A DNA stretch of 64,000 nucleotides, taken from positions 2,498,001-2,562,000 of the forward strand of contig NZ_CP092487.1 in NCBI RefSeq assembly GCF_022429565.1, in the 5' to 3' direction. The translations under genes were made by a program, and so were the position numbers. The notes under the pieces are model-generated. The model did no database searches and was not told the origin of the DNA. It saw only the letters and a program-made list of their open reading frames with translations. Each line of letters begins with the position of its first letter. The stretch's first letter is position 1. Positions 26,936 to 35,952 of the stretch are shown here, one piece after another. The stretch comes from Lutibacter sp. A64 (lineage in GTDB: Bacteria > Bacteroidota > Bacteroidia > Flavobacteriales > Flavobacteriaceae).

Positions 26936-28384
26936 TTAACCTACTGAACCTTCTAAACTTATTTCTAGTAATTTTTGAGCTTCAACAGCAAATTCCATAG
27001 GTAATTTATTTAATACTTCTTTTCCAAATCCGTTTACAATTAATGCAATAGCTTTTTCAGTATCTATACCACGTTGGTTGCAATAAAAAAGCTGGTCTTC
27101 ACCAATTTTACTTGTTGTTGCTTCGTGCTCTATTTGAGCTGTTTTATTTTTAGCTTCTATATATGGAAATGTATGTGCTCCACATAAATCTCCCATTAAA
27201 AGCGAATCGCATTGCGAAAAGTTACGTGCATTTTTTGCTCTTGCTCCAACTTGCACTAAACCTCTGTATGAATTTTGTGAATGCCCGGCTGAAATTCCTT
27301 TAGAAATAATGGTACTTTTAGTATTATTTCCTAAGTGAATCATTTTTGTTCCGGTATCTGCTTGTTGGTAATTATTGGTAACGGCAATTGAATAAAACTC
27401 ACCAACCGAATTATCTCCTTTTAATACACAACTTGGGTATTTCCAAGTAACAGCACTACCTGTTTCTACTTGTGTCCAAGAAATTTTTGCATTTTTCTCG
27501 CACAAACCTCTTTTTGTTACAAAGTTGTATACACCACCATTTCCATCTTTATCTCCAGGGAACCAGTTTTGTACGGTAGAATATTTTATTTCGGCATCGT
27601 CTAAAGCAATAAGCTCAACAACAGCGGCGTGCAACTGATTTTCGTCACGTGCAGGTGCTGTACAGCCTTCTAAATAACTAACATAACTTCCTTTATCTGC
27701 AATAACTAATGTACGTTCAAATTGACCAGTACCTCCTTCATTAATTCTAAAGTAGGTTGAAAGTTCCATTGGACAAGTAACGCCTTTTGGTATGTAACAG
27801 AAAGATCCATCAGAAAACACTGCTGAATTTAATGCTGCATAAAAATTATCTGTTTTTGGAACAATGGTTCCTAAATATTTTTTTACCAATTCTGGATGCT
27901 CTTGAATGGCTTCAGAAATTGGCATAAAAATAATACCCTTTTCTTTCAATGTTTTTTTGAAGGAAGTTGCAACAGAAACCGAGTCAACTACAACATCAAC
28001 AGCTACATTTGACAAACGTTTTTGCTCATCAATTGAAATACCTAACTTTTCAAAAGTTTTTAGTAATTCTGGATCTACCTGATCTAAACTGTCTAATTTT
28101 GGTTTTTGTTTTGGAGCAGAATAATAACTTATATCTTGAAATTTAGGCTTTTCATAATTAACATTTGCCCAATCTGGCTCTTCCATTTCTTTCCAAACTT
28201 TAAAAGCTTCTAAACGCCATAAAGTCATCCATTCAGGTTCATTTTTCTTTTTAGAAATTGCAATTACAACTTCTTCATTTAAACCCACAGGAAACTTATC
28301 AGCTTCAATGTCTGTATAAAAACCGTATTCGTATTCTTTGGTTTCTAATTCTTTTTTTAAATCGTCTTCAGTAAATTTACTCAT
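26936..28384 (-). CDS. sufB: Fe-S cluster scaffold protein SufB
   Basis: 482 aa, the central scaffold subunit on which the Fe-S cluster is built. Diagnostic stretches include [67 protein letters not shown] and the C-terminal [20 protein letters not shown] with the conserved Cys. The final core motif [21 protein letters not shown] parallels SufD. Follows a small four-helix-bundle gene by 36 nt and precedes sufC by 90 nt. Confidence 0.97.
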   Translation of the reverse strand: MSKFTEDDLKKELETKEYEYGFYTDIEADKFPVGLNEEVVIAISKKKNEPEWMTLWRLEAFKVWKEMEEPDWANVNYEKPKFQDISYYSAPKQKPKLDSLDQVDPELLKTFEKLGISIDEQKRLSNVAVDVVVDSVSVATSFKKTLKEKGIIFMPISEAIQEHPELVKKYLGTIVPKTDNFYAALNSAVFSDGSFCYIPKGVTCPMELSTYFRINEGGTGQFERTLVIADKGSYVSYLEGCTAPARDENQLHAAVVELIALDDAEIKYSTVQNWFPGDKDGNGGVYNFVTKRGLCEKNAKISWTQVETGSAVTWKYPSCVLKGDNSVGEFYSIAVTNNYQQADTGTKMIHLGNNTKSTIISKGISAGHSQNSYRGLVQVGARAKNARNFSQCDSLLMGDLCGAHTFPYIEAKNKTAQIEHEATTSKIGEDQLFYCNQRGIDTEKAIALIVNGFGKEVLNKLPMEFAVEAQKLLEISLEGSVG

Positions 28385-28420
28385 ATTTATTTAAAGATTT
28401 AAATATTGAATGATTAAAAA

Positions 28421-28780
28421 TTAATCAATATTACTGTTTTTAAGAAAGTTAATAAATTTAGATAATTGCTTCGAAATATCTTCAACCTCATTAATTAAAG
28501 TAAAAACTGTGTTTTTTTCTAATATATGTAATTCTTCACAAATTCTCAATAAACTTCTAACTTCACCACTTGATCCTTTTGAAATGTACAAAAACTTAAC
28601 AAATTGTCTGTTAGATTGTAATTCAAAACCTTCTGCAATATTTAGTGGAATAGAAAGTGCTGCTCTTTGAATTTGATTTTTTATGTTATTATTGAAAGAT
28701 TTCTCATTGGTAAGTTTATAAATGGTAATTGAAAAATTGAATGCTTTTTTGTAAACTTCTAAATCTTCAAACCTTTTCAT
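28421..28780 (-). CDS. Four-helix-bundle protein (IVS / TIGR02436 family)
   Basis: 119 aa, all helical. RFEDLEVYKKAFNFSITIYKLT at the start, then QIQRAALSIPLNIAEGFE, FLYISKGSSGEVRSLL and a terminal helix are the pattern of the four-helix-bundle family first noticed in 23S rRNA intervening sequences. Its function is unknown. It interrupts the suf operon between the sufA-like gene and sufB, where no suf gene of this type belongs, so it is probably a late insertion. Such genes are scattered singly through flavobacterial genomes. Confidence 0.85.
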   Translation of the reverse strand: MKRFEDLEVYKKAFNFSITIYKLTNEKSFNNNIKNQIQRAALSIPLNIAEGFELQSNRQFVKFLYISKGSSGEVRSLLRICEELHILEKNTVFTLINEVEDISKQLSKFINFLKNSNID

Positions 28781-28825
28781 AAACCGACTCCTTCAATCTT
28801 TTAATTATTTAATTTTTTAATAACC

Positions 28826-29155
28826 TTAAAGCGAAAACGACTCCCCGCAACCACAAGTACGTTGTGCATTTGGGTTGTTAAATACAAAACCGGTACCGTT
28901 TAAACCACCAGAATATTCTAATGTTGTACCGACTAAATACAAAAAGCTTTTTTTGTCAACAATAATTTTTATACCATTATCTTCAAAAACCTTATCGCCT
29001 TCCTTATTTTCTTTGTCAAATTTTAAATCGTATGAAAGTCCTGAGCAACCACCACTTTTAACGCCAACTCTCACAAAATCAACTTGTGGGTCAAAGCCAT
29101 CTTCAGTCATAAGTTCTACAACTTTCTTTTTTGCTATTTCTGAAACTTTTATCAT
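28826..29155 (-). CDS. sufA: A-type Fe-S carrier protein (HesB/IscA/SufA family)
   Basis: 109 aa. The three conserved cysteines are visible: one in VGVKSGGCSGLSYDL and two in RTCGCGESFSL at the C terminus. These bind the transferred Fe-S cluster. It heads the suf operon, with a good -7 box 20 nt upstream. The name sufA is based on position in the suf cluster; sequence alone cannot distinguish it from IscA or ErpA. Confidence 0.9.
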   Translation of the reverse strand: MIKVSEIAKKKVVELMTEDGFDPQVDFVRVGVKSGGCSGLSYDLKFDKENKEGDKVFEDNGIKIIVDKKSFLYLVGTTLEYSGGLNGTGFVFNNPNAQRTCGCGESFSL

Positions 29156-29174
29156 TCTTCTATAAATTAATATG

Positions 29175-29207
29175 CAAAGGTAATCCTTAAAATATGATAT
29201 TTATCAT
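29175..29207 (-). promoter_or_regulatory. suf operon promoter with operator-like dyad
   Basis: Minus-strand -7 box TACCTTTG (29175-29182), matching TAnnTTTG, with the predicted start of transcription about 14 nt before the first codon. Just upstream is a dyad, ATGATA-TT-TATCAT (29194-29207), placed where an iron- or redox-responsive repressor could bind. No -33 TTG found. The dyad resembles half of a Fur box but is too short to be sure. Confidence 0.5.
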
Positions 29208-29308
29208 AAAATGAATCAAAATTCTATATATTTCTATAAATAGAATCAATATTACAAAAATACTATATTTCTATTGATTTGTAATTGTTTTTAAGTTAAT
29301 CTTAACTA

Positions 29309-29340
29309 TTGATTTCTAAATATTAAATTCAATATCTTTG
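29309..29340 (+). promoter_or_regulatory. thiL promoter (near-leaderless)
   Basis: TTG (29309-29311), 21 nt, TATCTTTG (29333-29340), an exact -7 consensus. The start codon is only four bases beyond, so the transcript begins at or next to the ATG. Confidence 0.7.
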
Positions 29341-29344
29341 CAAA

Positions 29345-30388
29345 ATGATAGAAGATAAAAACCAAGCACGTACAAGTTTGTCTGAATTAGGCGAATTTAA
29401 ACTTATAAAACACTTAACTCAAAACTTTAAAATAGCTCAACCTACTACGGTAAAAGGAGTTGGTGACGATGCAGCTGTGTTAGATTTTAAAAACAAACAA
29501 GCCTTAGTTACCACAGATTTTTTGATTGAAGGTGTACATTTTGACTTAACTTATATGCCTTTAAAGCATTTGGGATATAAGGCTGTTATGGCTAATTTAT
29601 CTGATGTTTATGCCATGAACGGTACAGCAACGCAAATAACAGTTTCTATAGCTGTTTCTAACCGTTTTCCTTTAGAGGCTGTTGAAGAATTATACGAGGG
29701 AATTTACTTAGCTTGTAAAAATTATGCTGTTGATTTAGTGGGCGGAGATACCACATCTTCAGTTAAAGGTTTATTAATTAGTATTACAGCTATTGGCGAA
29801 GCAAATGCAGAAGATATTGTATATAGAAACGCTGCAAAGCCAAACGATTTACTTGTTGTAACAGGAGATTTAGGTGCTGCATATTTAGGATTACAAGTAC
29901 TAGAACGAGAAAAACAAGTTTTTGAAGTAAATCCGAATTCGCAACCAGATTTAACAGATTACTCCTACTTAATTGAGCGTCAATTAAAACCTGAAGCGAG
30001 AAAAGATATTGTAAAATTATTGAAAGATCTAAACGTAAAACCTACTTCTATGATTGATATTTCGGATGGACTTTCTTCTGAAATTTTACATATTTGCGAA
30101 CAATCTGAAGTTGGATGTAATTTATACGAAGATAAAATTCCGCTAGATCCTCAGGTTATTTCTACGTGCGAAGAATTTGAATTAAATAGCACCACTATTG
30201 CCTTAAGTGGAGGTGAAGATTACGAGTTGTTATTTACAATTTCTCAAGAAGATTTTCCTAAAATTAAAGGGAATCCACATTTAACAGTTATAGGGCATAT
30301 TGCTGATAAAAGTATTGGTGCAAATTTAGTAACCAGAGCTGGGCAACAAATAAAATTAACAGCTCAAGGCTGGAATGCAATTAAATAA
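29345..30388 (+). CDS. thiL: Thiamine-monophosphate kinase
   Basis: 347 aa. ATP-dependent phosphorylation of thiamine monophosphate to the active coenzyme. Motifs: GVGDDAAVLDFKNKQALVTT (metal and phosphate site), DLVGGDTTSSVKGLLISITA, VTGDLGAAYLGL, MIDISDGLSSEILHI and ALSGGEDYELLFTI, the full set of the AIR-synthase-like ThiL fold. The mRNA seems near-leaderless, because the -7 box ends four bases before the ATG. The gene stands alone between the suf operon and the CRISPR region. Confidence 0.95.
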   Translation: MIEDKNQARTSLSELGEFKLIKHLTQNFKIAQPTTVKGVGDDAAVLDFKNKQALVTTDFLIEGVHFDLTYMPLKHLGYKAVMANLSDVYAMNGTATQITVSIAVSNRFPLEAVEELYEGIYLACKNYAVDLVGGDTTSSVKGLLISITAIGEANAEDIVYRNAAKPNDLLVVTGDLGAAYLGLQVLEREKQVFEVNPNSQPDLTDYSYLIERQLKPEARKDIVKLLKDLNVKPTSMIDISDGLSSEILHICEQSEVGCNLYEDKIPLDPQVISTCEEFELNSTTIALSGGEDYELLFTISQEDFPKIKGNPHLTVIGHIADKSIGANLVTRAGQQIKLTAQGWNAIK

Positions 30389-30720
30389 TTGAAAAATTTA
30401 ATTTAACAAATTATCGATTAAAAGTTAGAACATAGCTTAATTCTAGATCTTTAATGCGACAATAATTATTTAGGTTTTTTATATTTAAGTGTTTCTATTA
30501 AATTGATGTTAGTCATGTTATGTATGTGATAAGTGTTATATATGTAATATGTATTATATAAATAAATTATCCAGGAAGAACTTTTTCCCTTTTCCTAAAA
30601 AAATAATTGAATTAATTAATTGGGGTGTGCAATTACGCATTCTCAATAAATACATCAAAAATTTATAGTAAAAATTTGAGATAAGTATCATTTTTTACTA
30701 CTTATATAAAAATTTTACAG
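30389..30720. other. Gene-free AT-rich region after thiL
   Basis: No gene, terminator or clear repeat was found. A stretch around 30505-30565 is low-complexity (TATATGTAATATG-like). The region leads directly into the gene remnant upstream of the CRISPR locus. Confidence 0.5.
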
Positions 30721-30903
30721 TACACAACCTTTTCTACAGGGAACAGACCCCCTAGTCAAAAAGAATTTTTACAAAATATTGAAGAAAAAGAGCAAGACCC
30801 AAATTTTACAGGAGACATGGAAGCTCTTTTGAGACCAGAAATAACATACAACCAAGAAGCTGCTTTTAAGTGGCTTAAAAGTGAATTGATAGAAAAAATA
30901 TAA
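30721..30903 (+). pseudogene. C-terminal remnant of a gene, possibly AbiEii-type nucleotidyltransferase toxin
   Basis: An open frame of 60 codons ends in TAA at 30901-30903 but has no plausible start: the frame is closed by a stop at 30682 and only one internal ATG exists. The product reads TGNRPPSQKEFLQNI, then FTGDMEALLRPEITY and AAFKWLKSELIEKI. This looks like the C terminus of an AbiEii/AbiGii-type nucleotidyltransferase, whose tail often has F-x-x-D-x-x-x-L-L followed by a Tyr and a terminal helix. The similarity is from memory and weak. A broken gene next to a CRISPR system is consistent with a defence island. Confidence 0.4.
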
Positions 30904-31000
30904 GTTTAAATATCTAAAAAAACTGTTTTAAATAAATTTAACCCATTTATACCCCTAGTATAATTTTATTAAACTAATTCAATAATTTTAATTAAACGTT

Positions 31001-31086
31001 AAAAAAAAGACACTCAAATTAATGAGTGCCATTTTAAATGTTTTCACAACGGAATAATCCTTATTGTGAATTGCTTTCTGATTTGT
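31001..31086 (-). ncRNA. tracrRNA of the type II-C CRISPR-Cas system
   Basis: About 86 nt on the minus strand. The anti-repeat (31064-31086) pairs with the first 23 nt of the crRNA repeat: 15 bp, one A-A mismatch, then 7 bp. Next comes a small nexus-type hairpin (GGATTATTCC). The 3' end is a stem CACTC / GAGTG followed by eight T residues, which is an intrinsic terminator. A -7 box TATATTTG (31091-31098) places the 5' end within a few bases of the anti-repeat. It is transcribed away from cas9, in the cas9-upstream gap. Tracr identity is well supported by pairing and terminator; exact ends are inferred. Confidence 0.88.
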
Positions 31087-31090
31087 AATT

Positions 31091-31098
31091 CAAATATA
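31091..31098 (-). promoter_or_regulatory. -7 box of the tracrRNA
   Basis: TATATTTG in minus orientation, exact TAnnTTTG. The nearest upstream TTG is 28 nt away, longer than at other promoters here, so the -33 element is weak or absent. Confidence 0.5.
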
Positions 31099-31179
31099 CA
31101 CAAAAAGAGAATACTATTTAATGACACAAATCATTTTTGATAAAAATTTTTTTTAGTAAATTCAAAGTTTAAAATTGTT

Positions 31180-31210
31180 TTGAAATTAATCTTTATCTAT
31201 TCTATCTTTT
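31180..31210 (+). promoter_or_regulatory. Candidate cas9 promoter
   Basis: TTG (31180-31182), 20 nt, TATCTTTT (31203-31210), one base off the -7 consensus. It would leave a leader of roughly 45 nt before the cas9 ATG. Confidence 0.45.
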
Positions 31211-31258
31211 TTTAGAATTAGATAAGGGTTTCTTCTTATAAAAAAAGTTGTATTACAC

Positions 31259-34200
31259 ATGAAAAAAATATTAGGCTTAGATTTAGGGACTAACTCTATT
31301 GGTTGGTCATTATTACAAACAGATTTTAACAAAAAAGAAGGAAGTATATTAGGTTTAGGAAGTAGAATAATTCCAATGAGCCAAGATGTATTAGGGAAAT
31401 TTGATTCAGGAGTTTCTATTTCTCAAACAGCTGAAAGAACTGGCTATAGAGGTGTGCGTAGGCTGCTAGAACGCAATATGTTAAGGCGAGAACGACTACA
31501 CAGAGTTTTACATGTTTTAGATTTTTTACCAAAACATTATGCAGATTCAATAGATTTTGAAAAACATTTTGGGCAATTTAAAAATAATACAGAAGAAAAG
31601 TTGAATTATCGCAAAAATTCAGCAGGTAAACACGACTTTATTTTTATGGATTCTTTTAATGAAATGGTTAAAGAATTTGAAGAAAATGGAGTTAAAATAA
31701 AAATACCTTATGATTGGACACTCTACTATTTACGTAAAAAAGCATTGTCCAAAAAAATAACTAAAGAAGAATTAGCTTGGATTATTCTTAACTTCAACCA
31801 AAAAAGAGGTTATTATCAATTAAGAGGAGAGGAAGAAGAAATTATTGAAGGAAAAACAAAGGAGTTTATTGCTTTAAAAGTAAAAGAACTGGTAGCTACT
31901 GGTGAGGTAATAAAAAAAACTGGAGATAAATTATATGATGTTATTTTTGAAAATGGTTGGAAATATGATAAGCAAATTGTCAAAAAAGAAAGTTGGATAA
32001 ACAAAACGAAGGAATTTATTGTAACAAGTACCATTAAGAAAGATGGTAATATAAAAAGAACATTTAAAGCTGTAGATTCTGAACAGGATTGGATCGCCAT
32101 AAAGACAAAAACAGAACAAGATATTGCAAAAGCAAATACAACTGTTGGTCAATACATTTATGATACTTTATTACAAAACCCAACACAAAAGATAAGAGGT
32201 AAATTAGTAAAAACCATTGAACGTAAATTTTATAAAGAAGAATTTCAACAAATACTAAAAACCCAAATTACAAAACATCCCGAATTACAAGATAGAAAAC
32301 TATATGCAGCTTGCATAAATGAGCTCTATCCAAGAAATGAAGCACATCAAAACAACATTAAAGATAAAGGGTTTGAATATCTTTTTATGGATGATATTAT
32401 ATTTTATCAAAGACCTTTAAAAAGCAAAAAATCTACCATATCGGGTTGTACATACGAAACAAGAAGGTATAAGAAATCAATTATTGATAAATTAACCAAG
32501 GAGGAGAAACAAGTTTGGGTAAATGAACCTGTCAAGGCAATACCTAAATCACATCCTTTATTTCAAGAGTTTAGATTATGGCAATTTTTACAGAATTTAA
32601 AAATATATAAAATTGAAGGGAAAGAAGATATAGATATAACAACAGAATTATTAAAAACAGAAGATGATTGGGTTGTCTTATTTGATTTTTTAAATGATAA
32701 AAAAGAAATAGAGCAACATCAATTATTAAAATATTTTAGTGATTTAAAACTGATTCCAAAACAAAAAAAAGATGATAAAAATTATCGATGGAATTATGTT
32801 GAAGATAAAAAATATCCTTGTAATGAAACTAAAGCTCAATTTATTTCAAGACTTAAAAAAGTAAAAGGTATTAATGTTAATACTTTTTTAACTCCAGAAA
32901 TGGAATATAAGTTATGGCACATTATATATTCTGTAACAGACAAGGTAGAGTTTGAGCGAGCAATTGAAAACTTTGCCAAAAAACATAATCTAGATCAAGA
33001 CTCTTTTGAAAAAAACTTTAAAAAGTTTCCACCATATAAATCTGATTATGGAGCGTATTCGGTAAAAGCAATAAACAAGTTAATACCTTTAATGCGTAGA
33101 GGAAAATATTGGGATAAAAGTGTTATTTCAGAAAAAGTAATAAACAATATTAACAATATAATGGAGCGTGTAAATGCCCTAAAACTCAAAGTAAACTATT
33201 CTAAAAAAGATTTGAATACAGCTTTACTTGAAGTTGTAGATGATGATATTTCAACCCAGTTAGTGAAAAGTTTTATCCCTTTTAAAAACAAAAATCATTA
33301 TACGGGTTTAAATACTTATCAAGCTTGTTATGCTGTTTATGAAAGGCACTCTGAAGCAAGTGATTTAGCGCAATGGAGAATTCCAGAAGATATTACACAA
33401 TATTTAATCAATTTTAAGCAGCATAGTTTAAGAAACCCTATTGTAGAACAAGTAGTTACAGAAACGTTACGCACAGTACGTGATATTTGGTTGTATTATG
33501 GAAATGGTAATGAAAATTTCTTTGATGAAATTCACATTGAGTTAGGAAGAGAAATGAAAAATCCAGCAGATAAACGTAAAAGAATATCTGCTCAAATTTC
33601 TGAAAATGAAAATACAAATCAACGTATTAAAGCTATTTTAAAAGAACTTAAAGAGGATGGTGTTTCAGATATAAAGCCATACTCTCCAAGTCAACAAGAA
33701 ATTTTAAAAATTTATGAAGAAGGTGTTTATCAAAGTGTTGATATTTCTGATGAGATTGAGAAAATAAGAAAAAACACAGCTCCTTCAAAAGCTGAAATTA
33801 GCAAATATAAATTGTGGTTAGAACAAGGATATATTTCACCATATACAGGACAAACAATACCTTTAAGCAAGTTATTTACACACCAATATGAAATTGAGCA
33901 TGTGATTCCACAATCTAGGTATTTTGACAACTCTTTAAATAATAAGGTTATTTGTGAAAGCGAAATAAATCAAGATAAAAGTAATATGACTGCTTATGAG
34001 TACATACTTCAAAAGGGAGGTAGTATTGTTGAAGGCATTAAAATATTAAGTAAAGAGCAGTACCAAAATCATTGCGAGAACTATTTTAAAAAGAATAGAA
34101 CCAAACTTAAAAACTTATTAAGTGAAGAGGTTCCTGAAGGATTTATTAACAGACAACTAAACGACAGTCGCTACATAAGTACGTTAATTAAAGGCTTGTT

Positions 34201-35866
34201 AAGTAATTTGGTAAGAGAAGATAACGAAAAAGAAGTCACCTCTAAACATATAGTACCAGTTACAGGTGCTATTACTTCAAAATTAAAACAAGATTGGGGA
34301 TTAAATGACAAATGGAATGAGCTGGTCTTACCAAGATTTTTACGTCTAAATAAATTAACTAACACCAATAATTTTACAACTAAGAACACAAATGGAGTTA
34401 TAATTCCAACAGTACCTGATGAGCTTTCAAAAGGATTTAATAAAAAACGAATCGATCATAGACACCACGCTTTAGATGCATTAGTAATTGCTTGTTGCAC
34501 AAAAAAACACACAAATTATTTAGGAGCTTTAAATGCCGAAAATAAAAATTATGGTTTACGTGATGCATTATTAATAAAAAGCAAGGAAGGGCATTATACC
34601 AAACATTTTTTAATGCCTTGGAAGGGGTTTACTTCAGATGCTAAAGCACATTTAGAAAAAATTGTTATTAGTTTTAAAAAGAATACACGTGTTATTAATA
34701 AAACGAATAACAAAACTATGCAATGGGTAAAAAAAGAAGGAAATTGGAAAAAGCAGTTAGTACCACAAACTAAAGGTAATAATTGGGCCATACGAAAACC
34801 AATGCACAAAGAAACAGTATCTGGAAAAGTACTGTTAAAAAGAGAAAAGGGATTGGTGAGTTTCAATTTGGCGATTGCAAATTATGAAATGATTGTAAAT
34901 AAAAGCATTAAAAATAAGATTAAGAGTGCTTTTAATTTGTTTGAAAATGATGTAAAAAAAGTAAAGGCACATTTTAAAAATAATCCTATAATAGTAGATG
35001 GCAAAGCAGTCAATAAAATAGCTGTATATGAAAATATAGAAGCCACAGCTACACGTACTGCTTTAACTGATAAATTTACACGTAAACACTTAGAAAGTGT
35101 TACAGATACAGGAATTCAAAAAATATTAGAAAATCATATAAAAAATTATATTGATGATACTGGAAAAGAAAAATTCGATGTTGCTTTTTCTCCAGAAGGA
35201 GTAGAAGAATTAAATAAAAACATTGTTGAATTAAATGGAAACAAAAAACACCAACCAATTTATAAAGTGAGACTCTCTGAAGTAGGAAATAAATTTAATG
35301 TTGGTTTAAGAGGAAATAAAAAAGATAAATATGTAGAAGCTGCTAAAGGCACGAACCTCTTTTTTGCCATATACCAAGACGAAGAAGGGAATAGAAAATA
35401 CGAAACTATCCCATTAAATGAGGTAATAGAACACCAAAAACAAGTGGCTCACTTACCTAAAAGTGAACGCACAGAAATACCTATAAAAAATATGTTAGGG
35501 ACTAAGGGAAAAGAACAGCCTGTAAAGTTTTTATTCTCACTCTCTCCAAACGATTTGGTGTATGTACCAACAATTGAAGAACTGGAAAAACCCAATTCGG
35601 TTAATTTTGATAAGTTAAGTAAGGAACAAATTAAAAGGATTTATAAAATGGTAAGTTGTACAGGTGTTGAATGTCATTTTATCCCTAATCAAATAGCCAG
35701 TGAAATACAGAAAAATGAAAATGGTACAAATAGTAAAAATGAGCGTATTCAAGATTTTTTCGATGAAAAAACTATTTTTGATATAAAAATGAAGCCGATA
35801 ATGATAAAAAATCAGTGTTGGAAACTTAAAATTGATCGACTGGGGAATCTAGCACTAGCAAAATAA
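31259..35866 (+). CDS. cas9: CRISPR-associated endonuclease Cas9, type II-C
   Basis: 1535 aa, RNA-guided DNA endonuclease. RuvC-I is at the N terminus (ILGLDLGTNSIGWSL, Asp8), followed by the Arg-rich bridge helix (GYRGVRRLLERNMLRRERLH). RuvC-II has IHIELGREM with Glu761; the HNH domain has QYEIEHVIPQS with His881; RuvC-III has RIDHRHHALDALV with His1070 and Asp1073. All catalytic residues are therefore intact. The remaining C-terminal 450 residues form the PAM-interacting part. At 1535 aa it is much longer than the compact II-C enzymes of about 1000-1100 aa and is near the size of other large Bacteroidota Cas9s. No csn2 or cas4 follows, hence type II-C. Confidence 0.97.
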   Translation: MKKILGLDLGTNSIGWSLLQTDFNKKEGSILGLGSRIIPMSQDVLGKFDSGVSISQTAERTGYRGVRRLLERNMLRRERLHRVLHVLDFLPKHYADSIDFEKHFGQFKNNTEEKLNYRKNSAGKHDFIFMDSFNEMVKEFEENGVKIKIPYDWTLYYLRKKALSKKITKEELAWIILNFNQKRGYYQLRGEEEEIIEGKTKEFIALKVKELVATGEVIKKTGDKLYDVIFENGWKYDKQIVKKESWINKTKEFIVTSTIKKDGNIKRTFKAVDSEQDWIAIKTKTEQDIAKANTTVGQYIYDTLLQNPTQKIRGKLVKTIERKFYKEEFQQILKTQITKHPELQDRKLYAACINELYPRNEAHQNNIKDKGFEYLFMDDIIFYQRPLKSKKSTISGCTYETRRYKKSIIDKLTKEEKQVWVNEPVKAIPKSHPLFQEFRLWQFLQNLKIYKIEGKEDIDITTELLKTEDDWVVLFDFLNDKKEIEQHQLLKYFSDLKLIPKQKKDDKNYRWNYVEDKKYPCNETKAQFISRLKKVKGINVNTFLTPEMEYKLWHIIYSVTDKVEFERAIENFAKKHNLDQDSFEKNFKKFPPYKSDYGAYSVKAINKLIPLMRRGKYWDKSVISEKVINNINNIMERVNALKLKVNYSKKDLNTALLEVVDDDISTQLVKSFIPFKNKNHYTGLNTYQACYAVYERHSEASDLAQWRIPEDITQYLINFKQHSLRNPIVEQVVTETLRTVRDIWLYYGNGNENFFDEIHIELGREMKNPADKRKRISAQISENENTNQRIKAILKELKEDGVSDIKPYSPSQQEILKIYEEGVYQSVDISDEIEKIRKNTAPSKAEISKYKLWLEQGYISPYTGQTIPLSKLFTHQYEIEHVIPQSRYFDNSLNNKVICESEINQDKSNMTAYEYILQKGGSIVEGIKILSKEQYQNHCENYFKKNRTKLKNLLSEEVPEGFINRQLNDSRYISTLIKGLLSNLVREDNEKEVTSKHIVPVTGAITSKLKQDWGLNDKWNELVLPRFLRLNKLTNTNNFTTKNTNGVIIPTVPDELSKGFNKKRIDHRHHALDALVIACCTKKHTNYLGALNAENKNYGLRDALLIKSKEGHYTKHFLMPWKGFTSDAKAHLEKIVISFKKNTRVINKTNNKTMQWVKKEGNWKKQLVPQTKGNNWAIRKPMHKETVSGKVLLKREKGLVSFNLAIANYEMIVNKSIKNKIKSAFNLFENDVKKVKAHFKNNPIIVDGKAVNKIAVYENIEATATRTALTDKFTRKHLESVTDTGIQKILENHIKNYIDDTGKEKFDVAFSPEGVEELNKNIVELNGNKKHQPIYKVRLSEVGNKFNVGLRGNKKDKYVEAAKGTNLFFAIYQDEEGNRKYETIPLNEVIEHQKQVAHLPKSERTEIPIKNMLGTKGKEQPVKFLFSLSPNDLVYVPTIEELEKPNSVNFDKLSKEQIKRIYKMVSCTGVECHFIPNQIASEIQKNENGTNSKNERIQDFFDEKTIFDIKMKPIMIKNQCWKLKIDRLGNLALAK

Positions 35867-35952
35867 TGTTTTAAGGTTGTAATGATGAAATAGTATTATT
35901 GGAAATATACTCTACTTAGAAAAGCCTAGAGTTAATTTGTGATTAGAACAAG

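Noticed and set aside
30440-30565. Possible second anti-repeat or small RNA between thiL and cas9
   Set aside because: No match to the CRISPR repeat and no terminator; the sequence is simple AT-rich DNA.
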